This document shows, piece by piece, positions 6,546 through 15,900 of a stretch of DNA of 44,195 nt. The first letter of the stretch is position 1. Every line of letters starts with the position of its first letter. Source of the stretch: a virus; the IMG/VR virus record IMGVR_UViG_3300044611_000110, positions 1 to 44,195 of that record; one strand, given 5' to 3'. A program made the translations under genes and the position numbers. Below the pieces are notes generated by a model. It was not told where the DNA came from. It did no database searches and saw nothing but the letters and a program-made list of their open reading frames with translations.

Positions 6546-6875
6546 TTAGTTAATGTGAGAAAGAATCATCCCTTCCCGGGATGGATTAATACCAAATGTG
6601 CTCCTCATCCATTGGAGCCAATTGTTACTACCTTTTGCCTGATTACACTGCCAGCAGCTGGGTACAAGATTTGATGTAAGATCTTCCCCGCCAAGACAAC
6701 GAGGACGTACGTGGTCAAGTGTAAGTTCATGTAATTCATAAGTTTCTCCGCAATAAACGCATTGACAGTTGAAGTGTTCCTTAATGGCTCTTCTCCAGAG
6801 CCGCTTTGCTTCTGGACTTGTCATCGTTATTAGGTTTTGGAGGTAGTGATCAGGCGTAGGTAGTAACGGGGTCAT
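6546..6875 (-). CDS. HNH endonuclease (small, free-standing)
   Basis: Encodes 109 residues with a complete HNH/McrA-type core: Cys39-x2-Cys42, Asp54-His55 in LTLDHVRPRCLGG, Asn69 in TSNLVP, then Cys74-x2-Cys77 and N78 in CWQCNQAKG. The four Cys bind structural zinc; the HNH residues bind the catalytic metal. Its ATG overlaps the stop of the preceding small gene (ATGA). HNH proteins beside terminase genes often aid packaging in other phages; free-standing HNH genes can also be homing endonucleases. Both readings fit. Confidence 0.9.
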   Translation of the reverse strand: MTPLLPTPDHYLQNLITMTSPEAKRLWRRAIKEHFNCQCVYCGETYELHELTLDHVRPRCLGGEDLTSNLVPSCWQCNQAKGSNNWLQWMRSTFGINPSREGMILSHIN

Positions 6876-7126
6876 GCGTACTTCTGGCCAGTACGGGGTC
6901 TGCGACGATTGGCTGAGGCGTTTTCAAGCTTTCCCTTTGCTGGACCTGTGTGGGAGGCATCCATTCCGTCACCGTTCCCGTAGGTGCCAAGCTGTCGGTT
7001 CAGCTTGTTGGCATTTGTACGGATCTTTAGACCGTTGTTGGTTTTGTTGTACTTTGACTGCTGCTTTTGTCGGCGCTTGCGTGCCTTGGGATTCTGTTTG
7101 TAGTACTCAGACGTGCTTTGAGCCAT
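6872..7126 (-). CDS. Small basic hypothetical protein (84 aa)
   Basis: Begins MAQSTSEYYKQNPKARKRRQ at ATG 7126 with GGAGG in good position. The N-terminal SxYYxxNPxARKRR pattern followed by many Lys/Arg/Asn and Gly is familiar from short proteins of marine cyanophages, whose role is unknown. No hydrophobic core is evident, so it is probably a nucleic-acid-binding or disordered peptide. It overlaps the end of small terminase by 20 nt and the HNH gene by 4 nt, forming a tight packaging operon. Confidence 0.75.
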   Translation of the reverse strand: MAQSTSEYYKQNPKARKRRQKQQSKYNKTNNGLKIRTNANKLNRQLGTYGNGDGMDASHTGPAKGKLENASANRRRPRTGQKYA

Positions 7127-7361
7127 ACAGCCTCCGTTGAACCATTTCGGGGTCTACTTTGGGCATCACAGACGCCAACTTATCCAGAGGGTTACCTTCG
7201 TAAGCAACCCCGCTGATGTCGTTTTTAGCCAGCCAATCACACGCAGCTTTGAGGTCTGCAGTCGTCGCTTCTCCAGATTTGATACGAGATAGGAACTCAG
7301 AAGTAACAAGGTTATGGAGTTCGTTGAACTGGTCTTCTGTGGCTTTCTTTTTATTAGCCAT
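7107..7361 (-). CDS. terS: Small terminase subunit (T7 gp18-like)
   Basis: Encodes 84 residues from ATG 7361 (T7 gp18 is 89). The pattern of an N-terminal helical region (EDQFNELHNLVTSEFLSRIKSGEATTADLKAACDWLAKNDISG) is typical of T7-group DNA maturase A proteins, which recognise the concatemer and stimulate the large terminase. A TTG 12 nt upstream is possible, but ATG gives the family-like MANKKKATE start. It overlaps the preceding membrane-anchored gene by 8 nt. Confidence 0.8.
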   Translation of the reverse strand: MANKKKATEDQFNELHNLVTSEFLSRIKSGEATTADLKAACDWLAKNDISGVAYEGNPLDKLASVMPKVDPEMVQRRLYGSKHV

Positions 7362-7587
7362 GACGCAGCGCAATTTGATCTAGTTTGTTTTCAATGCGGA
7401 CCATATGATCTTCCATCTTTTTAAGAGCGGTGGAAAGTTCTTCACGTTGGACGTACTTTTCTGCAATACGCAGTTCAACACGATCAATACGAGAATCGAC
7501 TTCTCCAATGCGTTGATTCAGTTTTCCATGGAGAGCAACAACTCCCGTCAACGCTGCAATGGCAGCAGTGATAACTCCCTCAATCAT
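7354..7587 (-). CDS. Membrane-anchored coiled-coil protein, lysis-cluster candidate
   Basis: Encodes 77 residues with one N-terminal hydrophobic segment (about 2-20, IEGVITAAIAALTGVVAL). It is followed by a heptad-like charged helix to the end (KLNQRIGEVDSRIDRVELRIAEK, then ALKKMEDHMVRIENKLDQIA). It lies directly after the endolysin with 8-nt overlaps on both sides. That topology and position fit a holin or a spanin-like lysis accessory; structural use is also possible. The family cannot be named from sequence alone. Confidence 0.75.
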   Translation of the reverse strand: MIEGVITAAIAALTGVVALHGKLNQRIGEVDSRIDRVELRIAEKYVQREELSTALKKMEDHMVRIENKLDQIALRHG

Positions 7588-8146
7588 TCTGCTCCATCAA
7601 GCGGATAAGTTTTTGGGCGTAAACAGGATCGGTGGCGTAACCTTCACGCTTTAGTAGATAGGCACAGTCTTCACGACTGGTTGCACGGTTAACTCCTTTG
7701 TAGCCTTTGTAATCCTTGTACCATTGGGTAACAAGATGATTTACGCAGTCAAATGGAGTTGCAAAGTCCATAAATGCAGCCTTTATTGTCACTGGACCGT
7801 TGCCGTAGTCTTCCCAGGTGGTCTTAACCGTGCCTGGACCTTTGATACCAAAGAAGTTGTTCTTACCGCTCAGGGCGGTGCCATACGCAGACTCAAGTGC
7901 CCATTGGGCTGCCACAACTTCAGGAAACTTGGCACCAGCTGCAGCAGCAGCAGCTTCGATGCCATCCCATGTATTAGTGAATTGCTGCTTGGGAGGTTCA
8001 GCGGGAGGAAGCCTCCACAGTTGAACCCATTCCTGAGAATCAGAAAGGCCCTCCTTACCCAAGAGTTTTTCAAGGGCTTGGAGGGCTTTGATTTGGTTGG
8101 GCAGACCTTTGTAGTACTTGGCTACGTCAGTCAGCCGGATACTCAT
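7580..8146 (-). CDS. Endolysin, GH73-type glucosaminidase
   Basis: Cleaves peptidoglycan glycan chains to release progeny. Of 188 residues the C-terminal two thirds match the FlgJ/GH73 fold: WDGIEAAAAAAG, PEVVAAQWALESAYG with the catalytic Glu85, GKNNFFGIKG near 95-103, then AFMDFATPFDCVNHL and YATDPVYAQKLIRLM at the end. The N-terminal 50 residues are a separate short helical region. There is no signal peptide, so a holin is required. T7 uses an amidase (gp3.5) instead, so this is a different enzyme class placed in the late operon. It is coupled to the upstream one-TM gene by ATGA. Confidence 0.9.
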   Translation of the reverse strand: MSIRLTDVAKYYKGLPNQIKALQALEKLLGKEGLSDSQEWVQLWRLPPAEPPKQQFTNTWDGIEAAAAAAGAKFPEVVAAQWALESAYGTALSGKNNFFGIKGPGTVKTTWEDYGNGPVTIKAAFMDFATPFDCVNHLVTQWYKDYKGYKGVNRATSREDCAYLLKREGYATDPVYAQKLIRLMEQND

Positions 8147-8340
8147 TTGAAGGTATCCTTGAGTTGTTGAAGTTTGTCGTCCTCTTTACGCAGAGGCTTC
8201 AGGGCGTTGATGCCAGCAAGAATGATTTGGACAACGCTATTCGATTTCAGTTTGCTGTTGCCAACCACTTCGGAGGCAACGAACAGGCCAAGGAAAAGCA
8301 GGGTCTCGTAGGAGACCTTAAGGCCAAGAATGGTAAGCAT
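8143..8340 (-). CDS. One-transmembrane small protein, holin candidate
   Basis: Encodes 65 residues from ATG 8340. One hydrophobic segment (about 10-26, YETLLFLGLFVASEVVG) is followed by a second weaker one (VVQIILAGINAL) and a charged Lys/Asp/Glu tail (RKEDDKLQQLKDTFK). The stop overlaps the endolysin ATG (ATGA). A small membrane protein with a charged cytoplasmic tail coupled to an endolysin is the usual holin context, but a direct family match is not evident. Confidence 0.7.
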   Translation of the reverse strand: MLTILGLKVSYETLLFLGLFVASEVVGNSKLKSNSVVQIILAGINALKPLRKEDDKLQQLKDTFK

Positions 8341-8370
8341 TAGTAGTTACCGGGTAATGGGGTATGAGAA

Positions 8371-8679
8371 TCAGGCCCAGGGCAAACCAGCAGCCTTGGT
8401 CGGTTGACGCTGTTCGTCGAGCTGAGCTTGGAGAGCGGCTTCAACTTCAGCCACCTTTTCTTCGCCAAGTTTGTCTTGCAGCCAACCCACGACGACTTCA
8501 GGGGTCAGCTCGCTAAACGGAATCATTTCTTCTTCAGGACGCTCCAGACCAATGGAGCCGTATGCACCAGCTGCATAGGTATCATCTTTGGCGTCAACGG
8601 TGTAATGCACGGTGTAAACGTAGCCGTCTTCGACTTCGCGTTCCATTTGGGCAATGTTCCAGGTGAAAGTGGTAGACAT
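8371..8679 (-). CDS. Hypothetical protein (102 aa), tail-lysis junction
   Basis: Begins MSTTFTWNIAQMEREVEDGYVYTVHYTVDA at ATG 8679, right after a terminator at 8699-8728, so it may start a new transcript. The first half looks like a small beta-sheet domain; the second (LTPEVVVGWLQDKLGEEKVAEVEAALQAQLDEQ) is an acidic helix. Proteins of this type recur near tail-fibre genes of marine cyanophages with unknown function. A longer frame reaching 8730 would run through the terminator and is less likely. Confidence 0.75.
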   Translation of the reverse strand: MSTTFTWNIAQMEREVEDGYVYTVHYTVDAKDDTYAAGAYGSIGLERPEEEMIPFSELTPEVVVGWLQDKLGEEKVAEVEAALQAQLDEQRQPTKAAGLPWA

Positions 8680-8698
8680 GAGTAAAGTGTGTATGGAT

Positions 8699-8728
8699 AA
8701 AAAAAAGAGCCCACCGATTGGTAGGCTC
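8699..8728 (-). terminator. Strong rho-independent terminator after fibre genes
   Basis: On the minus strand GAGCCTACC pairs with GGTGGGCTC (one T-G wobble) across an AATC loop, followed by eight T. It separates the tail-fibre genes from the lysis-packaging operon. Confidence 0.9.
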
Positions 8729-8753
8729 AAGTGAGAGGGTTTAGAGAGTAGGA

Positions 8754-10841
8754 CTAGGCGCCCTTGAGAGCTGCTACTTCAGCCTCCAGGGTTTCGATGC
8801 GGAGCTGTGCCTCCTGGAGAGCCTTGATAGCCATCCACATCATTTGCTGTTCTTTGACGCCGAGTTTTTCGGGCTCGTCTTCGGTTGCCTCTTGGAAAAC
8901 GGTGATCACTTCCGGGCAGCTTTCCGCTACCTGCTGGGCGATGACGCCCATGTTCAGATCGGAATTATCGGGTTGATCGTTGTAGCGATAGTTGACGATC
9001 TCCCATTCTTTCAAGCAGTCCCAAGTGCCACCCGCTGGAGTGATGTCCTTTTTGGAATTAACGTCAGACAGGTTGACGTTGTTTGCCTGAAAGTTTCCTA
9101 TGCCACCATCTAAGCGCACATAAAATCTAACGCCGTTGTAGGACGCATTAGCGTTGTAGTGCTCAATAATCCGACCGGCTGGTATGTTGTCGTCAGATAC
9201 CGTGAGGAAGTTTGGTATTGACGGCGTGGTGTTGTAAAACTTTTGTCCAGTGCCAGAGGTGGTAGTCGTTGTAGTATCGCCAATAACGACTGTTCCATCA
9301 TTCGTAATCCTCATCCGCTCCGTCGGGCTGCTCGCTCCGTCGGCGGTAGTGGAGAACACTAGGCGCGACGGAAGATCGTTAGTTCCAGGCGTTCCGTCTA
9401 CGTCACACCGAATAGCCGCGCCAGTTAGAAGAGTTGCGCCATCGGAACCATTGAAACAAACGGTTCCAAGGTTGTCTCCATTGGCGACAATCGTCGTTCC
9501 ACCGGGACTGGATCCCCTGGACCTCCCTAGAACTAAGTATGAGCCGCCAGCGTCCGCGCTTCTGTTTGTAATAAAGGAAGCCCCAGCAAAACCTGCCGAT
9601 TCAACTTGGAATAGATATGGGTCTGTGGACGTAAACTGACCCGAGCTTCCGTATGGGATATTAACGCTACGGCTAGTAGACGTGCCAACTAACAGGCGGC
9701 CGGAGCTGTCGATGCGGGCGCGTTCTGTTGGGGTAGCTGCTGCTGAATTGGTGCCAAAAGCCAGATAATGATCATTGCCAGATGTTTGGTTAGCGGCTTC
9801 GATGTAGGCATAACGAATATTGCTATTTGCCTCGCTAACGCCTGAAAGGTTAATTCGTACGCCCTGCCCAGCATTGTTATCAACCGGACCATTGCTTAGC
9901 AGCAGCACATTGCTGATCGCCGATGCGCTATCACTACGAACAAGCAGTCGGTTGTTAGCGTTGCCAGCAAGAGTAGAGCCAATCCCTAATGACCCTCCGG
10001 GAGTCAAGGTCATCTTGGTGGTAACACCACTCCCTGTTGCTGTCTGAGTGCGGAACTGCAGGCCAAAATCGTTGTCTGCTGCGGTGCCTAGGTATGGCCG
10101 CAATTCAGCAATAGTTCCACGGTCTTGTCCGACTTGGTTGGCGCCTCTAAAAGCAATTCCATGATTAAGGAGAGCGCCTAGCGTGGCGGTAGATGTATTT
10201 TTAACCTGAATAGTGCCTTCTTCAACTTCCAGTTTTGTGGCGGGGCTACTAGTCCCCAGACCTAAGCGGCCACTGGAGTCCAGGCGCATCCGCTCACTAA
10301 ATGTTGCGGCATTGCCTGCGGTTCCAGATGCTGCCCCGGACCAAATGTGCTCGCCGCTAATCTGGCGGTAGTTCGTGGCGGCTCCGTTGTTCTTGTACGT
10401 CCAAGAAGCGCCACCAAAGACAGCATTTTGAACAAGGAAGATCTGATCAGTTGAGTATCCGTACAAAGCCCCGCCAGAGGTCTCAATTGCCCTGCCGGAA
10501 GCTCCCCAAGCTCCGGGCGTTAATCCGAGACCAATCTGACCACTCGCATCAACAAACAACCGCCCCGTGCCATTAGTTGAGATGGCTACTTGGTCTGCGC
10601 CAGGGGAGTAGATGCCGGTGTTGGTGTCCCCGGTGAACTTCAAAGAAGGGGTGCCAGCGGAACCAAGAGCAAGAGCTGAGTTGCTGCCATTCTCCCGCAT
10701 CAAAGGAAAACCACCTTGGGTCGTCCCATCATGAACAACAACGACTTCCTTATCGGTATCAATCGTTGTTTCGCCTTCAAGGCCAATAAAAGTAGAGTGC
10801 TGTGCCGTAGTACCGCGACGGCGACGAATTGCTGTAGTCAT
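8754..10841 (-). CDS. Fibre/spike-like protein with C-terminal S74 chaperone domain
   Basis: Encodes 695 residues. The N-terminus (TAIRRRRGTTAQHSTFIGLEGE) is typical of proteins carrying repeated phage-fibre modules. The middle is made of beta-rich units with recurring phrases (ERMRLDSSGRLGLGTSSP, RIDSSGRLLVGTSTSR, ERMRITNDGTVVIGD). The C-terminal 110 residues form a peptidase S74 intramolecular chaperone: LSDVNSKKDI gives the Ser-Asp and Lys of the self-cleavage site, followed by GVIAQQVAESCPEVI and a terminal coiled coil. These domains trimerise the protein and are then clipped off. It probably binds the host surface as a second fibre or tailspike; it starts 2 nt after the tail-fibre stop. 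Confidence 0.9.
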   Translation of the reverse strand: MTTAIRRRRGTTAQHSTFIGLEGETTIDTDKEVVVVHDGTTQGGFPLMRENGSNSALALGSAGTPSLKFTGDTNTGIYSPGADQVAISTNGTGRLFVDASGQIGLGLTPGAWGASGRAIETSGGALYGYSTDQIFLVQNAVFGGASWTYKNNGAATNYRQISGEHIWSGAASGTAGNAATFSERMRLDSSGRLGLGTSSPATKLEVEEGTIQVKNTSTATLGALLNHGIAFRGANQVGQDRGTIAELRPYLGTAADNDFGLQFRTQTATGSGVTTKMTLTPGGSLGIGSTLAGNANNRLLVRSDSASAISNVLLLSNGPVDNNAGQGVRINLSGVSEANSNIRYAYIEAANQTSGNDHYLAFGTNSAAATPTERARIDSSGRLLVGTSTSRSVNIPYGSSGQFTSTDPYLFQVESAGFAGASFITNRSADAGGSYLVLGRSRGSSPGGTTIVANGDNLGTVCFNGSDGATLLTGAAIRCDVDGTPGTNDLPSRLVFSTTADGASSPTERMRITNDGTVVIGDTTTTTTSGTGQKFYNTTPSIPNFLTVSDDNIPAGRIIEHYNANASYNGVRFYVRLDGGIGNFQANNVNLSDVNSKKDITPAGGTWDCLKEWEIVNYRYNDQPDNSDLNMGVIAQQVAESCPEVITVFQEATEDEPEKLGVKEQQMMWMAIKALQEAQLRIETLEAEVAALKGA

Positions 10842-10843
10842 TG

Positions 10844-12922
10844 TTAGATAAGTACTCCGTAATCAACAGTAGTGCCAGCTGCGGCAGTGATTGAACCCCA
10901 ATCCGCAAAGAATTGAAGCGTGTTTAAAGCAGAAACAGCATTAGCTGCAGACGTTGCACTATTAGCAGCAGACGTTGCACTAGTAGCTGCATTAGCCGCT
11001 TGAGTTGGGGCAGCAATAATTGCCGCCATGTTGGTTGCACAAGTTGTAACGTTTGCATTGTTAGTTGCAACCGTTGTTACGTTTCCACTAATGCCAGCAA
11101 CCGTAGTGATATTGGCAATGTTTGTGGCGTTGGTGTTAATGTTGGCAGTGTTACCAGCAACAGTGGTTACGTTCGCACTGATGCCAGCTACCGTATTAAC
11201 GTTGGTGATGTTGTTTCCAACAGTGTTAACATTGGCAATGTTGGTTGCCACCGTGTCGATCTCACTGACAGGCTCAGCAAGGTCAGCGGCAACAGCTTGA
11301 ATGTCAGCAATGTTGGTCGCTACCGTGTTGACACTGGTAATGTTATTGCCAACAGTATTTACGTTAGTAATGTTGGTAGCAACAGTATCAATTTCACTGA
11401 CGGGTTCGTTCAGATCATTGGCAACGGTTTGAATGTCGCTGATGTTAGAAGCAACCGTCGTGACATTGCCAGAGATACCAGCAACAGTTGTCACATTGGA
11501 ACTGATTCCAGCAACGGTGGTGACATTACCGGCAATACCAGCAACAGTCGTTACCTCAGTCGCCCTAGGAACAAGACGGTGGAAGGTATAACTATGAAGG
11601 GTAGAGGTGGTCTCTACAAGCACCCCATAGCCCGCTGCAAGGACCGTAGAGCCGCATCCAGTGATAGTGACGGTATTACCACCAGCACCACTAGAGATGG
11701 TCACAGTGCCCGCCACAGGAGTCCGTGTGGTGACGATCTCCTTAACGCTGATGATGGTCCCACTTCCATCCGGGTTGTTGATGTCCGGGTTGGTCAGAGG
11801 GAAGCTCGTCTCATTAGCAATGGGGACAAAACCACCAACATCATCAACAAGATCAATGATCCGTGCATCAATAGCAGCCGTCGTAGCAATGAAGCCATCG
11901 CTGCCACTCCACGGCATACTGCTACTAATGGTCTCCGCACTGTCCTGACGGAAGTAACGAAGATCCGAAGCAGACGTGGTGAAGAAGCTGGTGTCGTTGG
12001 GTGAAACCCCAGCAACCTCTGCGTTGGTGACAACCGTAGCTCCAGTGAGCTTCGATGAATCAACCGTACCAGCAGTCAGCTTGGCACCATCAATACCACT
12101 TGCTACCTTTGCATCAGTAACCGCACCATCAGCAAGCTTGCCAGTGGTGACATTAAGGTCAGCAATCTTGGCAGTGGTTACGTTCTGATCAGCAATCTTT
12201 GCCGTAGTAACATTGCTGTTTAGAATCTTGGCCGTGATGACTGCATCATTAGCCAAATCATCAGACACAATCGTGCCATCAGCAATCTTGGCAGACGTAA
12301 CAGCACCGTTAGCAAGCTTATCTGTGGTTACATTACCGTCAGCAATCTTTGCCGTCGTGACATTACTATCAGCAATCTTGGCAGCAGTAACATTACTGTC
12401 AGCAATCATGGCCGTAGCCACACTGCCAACATCACCAGTACTTACCAGAGTACCGCTGGAGTTAGGAAGATTAAGGGTACGATCAGCCGTTGGATCACCA
12501 CCAAGCAGTGTGACCTCATTGGCATCGTTAGTCGTACCCTCAAAGATAATGCCCTTACCAGCAGTAAACTCAAGGTTCCCCGTCATCGTGCCGCCAGTGG
12601 CATCTACGCGACGAGCAATGGTTTCTTGGGTACTATAAAGGACTTGGTTAAAGTTATCGTTTAGGTCTTGTGCACGGATAGCAGAACCTGGGTAAAAGGT
12701 TGCTTGAAGCGTGTCCGCAATAGTTTCACGATAGATCCTTACCAGCACACCATTTGCTGGGGCACTGGTAAAGGAAATAGTTGTAGCGTTGGCAAGAGTG
12801 TATGCAGTTGTTAAGACACCATCAAGCGTAACCTTGATGTCCGTCACTTCTAGATATGGGAAAGTGAAGGAATAGTTGGTTGTGGAACCATTCCCTGTAT
12901 AGATGTTTTCAGTTGCGGCCAT
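10844..12922 (-). CDS. Tail fibre protein (T7 gp17-like N-terminus)
   Basis: Encodes 692 residues. The first 130 (NIYTGNGSTTNYSFTFPYLE, then AIRAQDLNDNFNQVLYSTQE) match the T7 tail-fibre N-terminal domain that attaches to the tail. Residues 177-276 are ten 10-residue repeats of the NVTTAKIADG type, and residues about 456-635 are a second set of NVTTVAGIS-like 10-mers. The second set includes a duplicated 44-residue block (496-539 and 540-583). A short Ala/Ser-rich coiled segment precedes the end (AATSATSAANSATSAANAV). It mediates receptor contact; the repeats probably set fibre length. No chaperone domain is present here, unlike the next gene. Confidence 0.92.
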   Translation of the reverse strand: MAATENIYTGNGSTTNYSFTFPYLEVTDIKVTLDGVLTTAYTLANATTISFTSAPANGVLVRIYRETIADTLQATFYPGSAIRAQDLNDNFNQVLYSTQETIARRVDATGGTMTGNLEFTAGKGIIFEGTTNDANEVTLLGGDPTADRTLNLPNSSGTLVSTGDVGSVATAMIADSNVTAAKIADSNVTTAKIADGNVTTDKLANGAVTSAKIADGTIVSDDLANDAVITAKILNSNVTTAKIADQNVTTAKIADLNVTTGKLADGAVTDAKVASGIDGAKLTAGTVDSSKLTGATVVTNAEVAGVSPNDTSFFTTSASDLRYFRQDSAETISSSMPWSGSDGFIATTAAIDARIIDLVDDVGGFVPIANETSFPLTNPDINNPDGSGTIISVKEIVTTRTPVAGTVTISSGAGGNTVTITGCGSTVLAAGYGVLVETTSTLHSYTFHRLVPRATEVTTVAGIAGNVTTVAGISSNVTTVAGISGNVTTVASNISDIQTVANDLNEPVSEIDTVATNITNVNTVGNNITSVNTVATNIADIQAVAADLAEPVSEIDTVATNIANVNTVGNNITNVNTVAGISANVTTVAGNTANINTNATNIANITTVAGISGNVTTVATNNANVTTCATNMAAIIAAPTQAANAATSATSAANSATSAANAVSALNTLQFFADWGSITAAAGTTVDYGVLI
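11174..11437 (-). repeat. Tandem duplication (two 132-bp units) in tail fibre
   Basis: Two consecutive 44-residue blocks, each running DIQ-V-A-DL-EPVSEIDTVATNI-NVNTVGNNIT. They are similar rather than identical at the DNA level, so this is a somewhat old internal duplication. Confidence 0.8.
12095..12394 (-). repeat. Ten 30-bp repeats coding NVTTAKIADG-type decapeptides
   Basis: Tail-fibre residues 177-276 show a strict 10-residue period with consensus N-V-T-T-A-K-I-A-D-G. Variation in copy number would change shaft length. Confidence 0.85.
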
Positions 12923-12951
12923 TTACGCTAATACGTTGGGGAATGGGTGGA

Positions 12952-15900
12952 TTATTTGTTTTCAAGAATTGGAAGTGCAACACCACGCTTTTGCATCTCT
13001 GCGCTGTACAGCTGTTGGTACTGACGACGCATCACGTCATCACGATTACTCAGCTGAACCTCAGCAAGGCGCTTTGAGCGATCCAATGCAACGTTGATTT
13101 GTTTGTACAGGTTCTGCCACAGAGCTGGATCGGTTTGGGATCCGTTGCCCCGAGCAGTTTGCAGGGAGTCTTTCCAAGCCTTTGCATCAGTACCTTGCAT
13201 GATGCGTTGCAGTTCTTTCTTGAAGTACCCTTGCTTGCCGATCAAGCTGTAAAGCTCAGATCGTTCTTGAGGGGTGTAGCGGATACCCTTTTGGTTCTTC
13301 ATGAAGCTTGGACGCGAGTCGTACTCGATGTCCACCAGGAACTGACGCTCAGGGGAGAGGTCGTCAGACACCTTCATTGGGCTTACGGCGTTAAACGCAC
13401 GAACAAAGAAGTTCTCGGGGTAGCCAATCTTCTTGCCATCAATCCAGTCGTGGGCATCAGGAAGAGCCGAGTTGGGATCAATGACATCAGTGAATTTATT
13501 TCGGTTACGCAGGAGCTGAGTGAACTCCATGTCCACTTCACGCAGCTGAGGAGCCAGCAGTCGGCCAAGCTCGTTACGTGCACCCGACAACGGAGCAAGG
13601 GAGCTACCAAAAGACGCAGCCCAACGGTTGATAGCTGCAGGGTTGCCAGACAGCACATCGTTCATCGGCTCAATACCTGCAAGCATGGACTTGTTGGTGA
13701 GGTTTGCACTCAATAGGAATCCAAGCTTGTTGATCGTTGTTGCCAGATCATCTTCAGTGACGGTATCAAAGTTATCCATCACGTCAGCTGTCAGTGCAAG
13801 AAAGTCTGCAATAGGCCCCATTGCTTCGTAGCTGTACCACTTGCCGTCCCAGCCCTTGTAGGTACGGGGCTTCCAACCAAGTTCCTGTCTTACCTTTTGG
13901 CGTTCCTTGTCGTGGTGAGCATTGCCACGCAGATTACCGTTAAGGAACATCCCAGCAGCAGCCATCATGGTGATGGTGCCTACGGCTTTACGACCACGAA
14001 TCTCAGCACGCAACGTGTTGAAGGTTTGTTCAATGTTCTCGTCAATCGGCAGACCCTTGCTTGTCAAGATCTCCACAACTTCATCAACAGTGAAGTTCTT
14101 TCCAGGCATTGCCAGCTTGTTGTAGTCGTTGGCAAAGATCGAAATAGGGCTGTGCTTGTTTGCCATTGCAATGATGTTTGCCGATGTCCTGGGGAACATC
14201 AGAAACGGCTTGATGGCGGGGAACCTAGTGATGAAGCTAGACAGTGCAGTGACTGCAGGTCCATCAAGGTTCATTGCAATCTCACGGCTTGAATAATCAA
14301 CAGCTTTATCCGTGATCATTCCAGTTGAGTCAAACATCTCGCTGTATTGCTCATCTAGTGCTTTACGGATTCCGTCACCGTCCAGCTTCCGACCACCATC
14401 AATGAACTTGTCGTAGATCCGACCACGGACTTCTGCATTAGCAATCACAGCCCTAGCAAAGCCATCCAGAGCAGTCATGGCGTTAGCACCAAAGCGCAGC
14501 CACGGATTGTTTGCTAGATCGTTGAGAGCCTCAGCTTTGTAGTACAGAGCCAGCGGACCCATCTCACCACGTTGCTCAGCAGCTCGGGCAAATGAATGGA
14601 GAACATCCATTGTGCCTTCGTTCTTTTGAACAATGTCATCACGCATGATGTATCCAACAGAAGTCGGATCAGATGCAGCTTTGCGGTAAACGTCACTCAT
14701 GTGACGCAGACCTTTGTTCATGGTGTCGATAAAAGCTGAGTATTGATACCAGCCACGTTTCAGCGTCTTGAGGTCACCACCAAGCATTGCCCCACCCAGC
14801 ACGGTAATGGGCTTTTCCAGAAGCAATGCAGTGTTTGCAAACCCAGCCTTCAACGGTGTAGAGATTGAAGTAAGGACTGAGTTGTAAATGTTCGACCACA
14901 TCCCCTGAACAAGGACGTTAGGGATTTCAGGTGTGCCATCCATAAACCCTTTGTGGATGTCAGCAAGACTATTTTCGACAAACTTGTTCAGCTTGGAAAC
15001 AGTGTCAATACTCCCATCCGTGAACTCCCATGCCATCTGCAACGGCACTAGGTACTCAGGACGTTCTTTGGAGATTGTACGAAGAGTCTCAGCAGTGTTC
15101 TTGGCACGAGGAATGATCTGTGCAAGTGCATCATCAGTTTGTGCACGAGCGTTCTCGGCCACTTCCTTCATCTTGGTTGCATCACCTGCATAGCGCATCC
15201 GCTGCCAGACCTTGATGTTGTTCAAGCCAGCACCACGGATGTATGACGCAATACCCTTCTCGACCATCAAGTACTCAATACGATCAAGGATCTGTTCTTG
15301 AGCTCGTTCAATGGCTGCAGTACCGTCCATGTATCGTGCACCCTCTGCAATGTCAGACACCTGTCCAGCAAGAGAGGTCGTCAGGTACGCTTGAGCCTTC
15401 AGGGTATCCATGTTGATGTACTCATCCATGTACCCCTTGATTGCCTTCATGGCAGCGTTGTAGCCGGTATCAGTCAGGTTCTTCATTCCGTCAACTTCGT
15501 TCATGAAGTTGTCCAGAGTGCCCTTCAGCATCCCTGCATCCATACGAGGATCCAGCAGGTATTGGGCAAGATCAGTACCAGCCTTATCGATCTGTTCAAA
15601 CGTGATCTTGTTCTTGTTATCCAGAAGATAGCTGTACTTGCCAGAAGACTTAATCTGATCAACAACACCTTTGATGATTTCCCTTCGGGTCAGGCTTTCT
15701 GCACCTAGACCTTTTTTCAGTGCAGCTTCAGTGATGATGCTTCCAAGGCGACCGTATTGAGTTCCAAGGTTGTTGGCAATACGAGCTTGGTCAACACTGG
15801 CTCCAATCACGCCCATGTCATCGACAGAGCGGATGCCAGTCTCTTCTACATCAAAGACATCGTGGATGCCAAAGAGGGGTTCATTTAGATCTGGATTCTT

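Noticed and set aside
11000-12004. Long 334-codon open frame on the plus strand opposite the tail fibre
   Set aside because: It is a by-product of the decapeptide repeats on the other strand; its protein is a low-complexity Asn/Ser/Gly/Arg string without a fold or start signal.
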